Shown here one piece after another: positions 5,079-7,679 of a DNA stretch of 7,679 bases. Every line of letters begins with the position of its first letter. Position 1 is the stretch's first letter. Origin of the DNA: Acidobacteriaceae bacterium (GTDB lineage Bacteria > Acidobacteriota > Terriglobia > Terriglobales > Acidobacteriaceae); the NCBI GenBank assembly GCA_003166055.1, contig PMWR01000292.1, positions 4,006-11,684 on the forward strand. Reading direction: 5' to 3'. Made by a program: the position numbers and the translations under genes. Below the pieces are notes generated by a model. That model saw nothing but the letters and a program-made list of their open reading frames with translations, was not told where the DNA came from and did not search any database.

Positions 5079-7679
5079 TCAAAAGGTGAGCCGTCCTGCA
5101 AATTGCATCACACGCGGATAGTATCCACCCTGAATGGTGCCGAATTTTGCTCCGGCATTCATGTCGCCGACAGGGTTGTCGTAGTGGCCCGTGTTGAGCA
5201 GGTTGAAGGACTCGATGCGAATCTGGAACTTCATCTCTTTCGGCAAAGTGAGAACCTTGAAAAGCGATAGGTCTTCATTCGTGTAGCCGGGGCCATAAAG
5301 GGGATTGCGCGGAGAATCGCCCGTGATCAGGGTTTTCCCAGGATTGGTGGAAGCAGCCTGGCCCGAGGGGATTGAGAAGGCCTTCGTGTTGAACCACTCC
5401 GAAGTTGTCGGGTGCCCCTGTTTGGCGCTTCCGGTGAGGTTGGGCCGCAATCCCGGATAGTACTTGTTTTCACCGTTGCTGATCACATTGAATGGCTTGC
5501 CGGTTTGCAGCGTGGTGATGCTGTTCAACTGCCATCCGCCCAGGATCGACTGGGTTGCTCCGGTGGCGTTCGATAGCCAGTGCTTCCCGTGGCCGAAGGG
5601 CAACTCGATGATCTGGCTTGCGGAAAAGTGATGGCGTAAGTCGGTGTCGGAGTTAGCGTACTCCGCGACCAGGTTGAACGGGCTCTGTGGATAGTTGCCA
5701 CCCTTCCCCAGATCGAAGGGGGCTGGTCCGTTGTCGCGGCCATGCGCGTAGGTGTAGGAGCCCAGAATGCTATACCCGTTCTGGAAGCTGCGATTGATCT
5801 TGGCCTGGAGAGAGTCGTAGTTGCTGAAGCCGCTCGGCATCAATGCCTGAACATTTCCGATCGCCGACGAAAGGTGATTGTTGACGTTGTAGTTGCCCAC
5901 CGAATAGGACAGGTTCCGCGTGTTCGCACCGACATAACCGATTTCGGCTGAAGTGGCTCTTCCCAACTGTTTCTCGACTGTCAGGTTGTAGTTCCGCGAG
6001 GATGCAGTTGGAAAGTCGGTTGGCTCGGAGTACACGGTCTGAGAATTGCCGCCGGCTACTTTTGTCAAATCAATGCTGGAAGCGCCGCTGGGAATCGTGA
6101 TGGATGTGGAGCGGGGTGAGCCTGAATCGAGAATGTACCCAATGTAGTAGTCGCTGTTGTAAAAAGCCTGCTGGGTGAAGAACGGGTAGTTTTTCGTCAG
6201 AATGTCCTCGCGCGCATCGTTCTCCGGCGAATAGAAGATGCCGAAGCCGGCCCGTAGCACCCAGGTTGGCAGAAGCTGATAACTCAATCCAACACGCGGC
6301 ATAAAGTCTTTCGTGTTCGAGTTCACCAGCGACCGCGGATTGCCCCCACGCCCGGCAAGGTTGATCAGGAGCGTGTTGATGTCGAAGTTGGCCTCATTGT
6401 TGTTGGCTTCCACATAAGGTTGTTGGTACTCGTAGCGAAGGCCATAGGTGATATTCACCTTTGGCGTGACCTGCCAGTAGTCCTGAAGATAAAAGCTGTG
6501 CTCGTTAGCCGTTGTGCTTGCGTTGGTAAGCTGAAGGCCCTGATATGCAACCTCGGGCACACCGAGTAGGAGGTCGGCAATTTCGCTGCCGCCGTTGTAG
6601 TAAAGGGAGTTTGGATCGTAGAAGCCGTAGTCAGGATCGCTTGTAAGCGCCTGACCTGGGCCGCCAAAGTACCAGTACGGAGTTGGGAAAAGTGAGAAAT
6701 TCGGATGGGAGTTCAGATGCCTGTACTCATAGCCGAACTTCGCATTGTGCCGGCCACGCGTCCAGGTCAGCGCTTCAACGAAGCTAAGGTTCACATCCCG
6801 GAAAGTGAGAGGCTTGTAGGTAGAACCGCCCGCTGTCGGTCCGGTGCCAAACTGAACTTGCGGCAGGTTGTTGGTGGATGGGAAGCCTGGAATCACGACG
6901 TTTTGAATGTTCCATGTGTTCGCGAGCATGCTGCCGGCCAGCGGGCTATTCTGCGACACTGTGGAAAGGAAATAACTGACGCCTGCCTCGTTGAGCAGGT
7001 TCGCCGAAAAAACGTGGTCGGACTTTAGAGCGATGACGTTGTTTTCGAAACTGGTCAGGTCGCCGCTATCGCCGCTGCCGCCATTCTTCACGGGGATGTG
7101 GCCGGCGTAGGGGTCGGCGGTGGAAGTGTCTCCCTGCTCGGCATCGTATGTGAGGTAGATGCGGTCCTTCGGTGAGAGAGTGTAGTCCATTCGCAGGTTG
7201 GCTACGTTGTTGTTGTCGGTGTACGCCTGGCTCACCGGAAAATTCTCATAGAAGGCAGTTACGCCGGGGCTTGTGTTGAGAGGCTGGGGAAACAGGTTGA
7301 GCAGAATCTGCTTGCCGCCCGGGCTGACCATGTTAGCTGGAATGAGATTGTTCGGGAATTGCTCGCTGTAATAGTTGTTCTCGAAAAAGAACGGATTGAA
7401 GATCGGAATCTGGTTTCCGGACTCAGGGTCGGTGAGCCCGGAGAGGTCGGCGTCGCCGGCGCTGTCGAACTTCACCTGATTGACCGTCGGCGTGTTGTCA
7501 AAGTACGAGAAGTTGTTCTGCAGCCGGTTACCCTCGAATGCGAGGAAGAAGAACGCCTTGTCCTTCTTGATTGGCCCGCCGAAAGTTGCACCGTAGATCT
7601 TTTGCTGCAGCGCGGGCACTGTGCCCGACGGAGAAACTGCTGGATTAGCCGCCGTCGCCGTGGGGCGATAGAAGAAATA
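5079..7679 (-). CDS. TonB-dependent outer-membrane receptor, Oar-like (N-terminus outside window)
   Basis: The reading frame is open to the window edge and ends in TGA, leaving 866 visible residues. By family it is an outer-membrane 22-strand barrel with an N-terminal plug, energised by TonB/ExbBD, importing large ligands such as glycan fragments or chelates. The visible part starts late in the plug: FGGPIKKDKAFFF (about residues 33-45 of the fragment) matches the 'GGP..KDKTFFF' signature of acidobacterial receptors. Barrel-like segments follow: LRMDYTLSPKDRIYLTY (162-178), LTWTRGRHNAKFGYEYR (304-320), YLQDYWQVTPKVNITYGLRY (397-416) and PRVGLSYQLLPTWVLRAGFG (461-480). The protein ends in FAGRLTF with a terminal Phe, the usual barrel-assembly signal. 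Relatives are about 1,000-1,200 residues, so the signal peptide, the carboxypeptidase-regulatory-like domain and most of the plug should lie beyond 7679. The internal GTG at 7617-7619 is not the start because homology continues upstream of it. The ligand is unknown; the downstream enzymes suggest a carbohydrate. Confidence 0.93.
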   Translation of the reverse strand, partial: YFFYRPTATAANPAVSPSGTVPALQQKIYGATFGGPIKKDKAFFFLAFEGNRLQNNFSYFDNTPTVNQVKFDSAGDADLSGLTDPESGNQIPIFNPFFFENNYYSEQFPNNLIPANMVSPGGKQILLNLFPQPLNTSPGVTAFYENFPVSQAYTDNNNVANLRMDYTLSPKDRIYLTYDAEQGDTSTADPYAGHIPVKNGGSGDSGDLTSFENNVIALKSDHVFSANLLNEAGVSYFLSTVSQNSPLAGSMLANTWNIQNVVIPGFPSTNNLPQVQFGTGPTAGGSTYKPLTFRDVNLSFVEALTWTRGRHNAKFGYEYRHLNSHPNFSLFPTPYWYFGGPGQALTSDPDYGFYDPNSLYYNGGSEIADLLLGVPEVAYQGLQLTNASTTANEHSFYLQDYWQVTPKVNITYGLRYEYQQPYVEANNNEANFDINTLLINLAGRGGNPRSLVNSNTKDFMPRVGLSYQLLPTWVLRAGFGIFYSPENDAREDILTKNYPFFTQQAFYNSDYYIGYILDSGSPRSTSITIPSGASSIDLTKVAGGNSQTVYSEPTDFPTASSRNYNLTVEKQLGRATSAEIGYVGANTRNLSYSVGNYNVNNHLSSAIGNVQALMPSGFSNYDSLQAKINRSFQNGYSILGSYTYAHGRDNGPAPFDLGKGGNYPQSPFNLVAEYANSDTDLRHHFSASQIIELPFGHGKHWLSNATGATQSILGGWQLNSITTLQTGKPFNVISNGENKYYPGLRPNLTGSAKQGHPTTSEWFNTKAFSIPSGQAASTNPGKTLITGDSPRNPLYGPGYTNEDLSLFKVLTLPKEMKFQIRIESFNLLNTGHYDNPVGDMNAGAKFGTIQGGYYPRVMQFAGRLTF

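Noticed and set aside
7617..7619. GTG as the start of the TonB-dependent receptor
   Set aside because: The frame stays open upstream (YFFYRPTATAANPAVSPSGT) and the plug signature lies only a few residues after the GTG, so the true start is outside the window.
1..7679. CRISPR array, tRNA/rRNA gene, insertion sequence or prophage feature
   Set aside because: No regularly spaced repeats, clover-leaf or rRNA motifs, transposase or integrase motifs, or terminal inverted repeats were seen on either strand.

Overview
The window reads as a stretch of an acidobacterial chromosome, most likely class Terriglobia (the Acidobacterium/Granulicella/Edaphobacter group). This is inferred from protein style, not from a marker gene. 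The largest gene is a TonB-dependent receptor of the long 'Oar-like' kind expanded in Acidobacteria, and the base composition is moderately GC-rich. All well-supported genes lie on the minus strand, so transcription runs from high to low coordinates.

Layout in transcription order. (1) 7679-5079: TonB-dependent outer-membrane receptor, with its N-terminus outside the window. (2) 5078-4919: 160-bp gap with two hairpin-forming inverted repeats, a short palindrome and a good ribosome-binding site. (3) 4918-3062: secreted right-handed parallel beta-helix protein that appears to end in a thioredoxin-fold domain lacking the catalytic cysteines. (4) 3065-1824: secreted SGNH/GDSL hydrolase, whose start codon overlaps the previous stop as ATGA. 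(5) 1799-321: exported (alpha/alpha)6-barrel glycoside hydrolase resembling clan GH-G (GH63/trehalase/MGH1-like), with a TTG start behind a strong Shine-Dalgarno and a Tat-like twin arginine. (6) 320-1: gene-poor region with small inverted repeats, a weak promoter candidate and possibly the first codons of another minus-strand gene leaving the window.

Genes 3-5 are packed like an operon (4-nt overlap, then a 24-nt gap), and each encodes an export signal. Together with the receptor they look like a carbohydrate-utilisation locus. The beta-helix protein would bind or cleave a polysaccharide, the SGNH enzyme would remove acyl groups, the GH-G-like enzyme would trim oligosaccharides, and the receptor would import products or glycan-bound ligands. 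No SusD-like partner, sugar transporter, regulator or sugar kinase is visible, and the substrate cannot be read from the sequence. The most unusual item is the fusion of a beta-helix with a cysteine-less thioredoxin-like domain. No tRNA, rRNA, CRISPR array, insertion sequence or phage feature was recognised.
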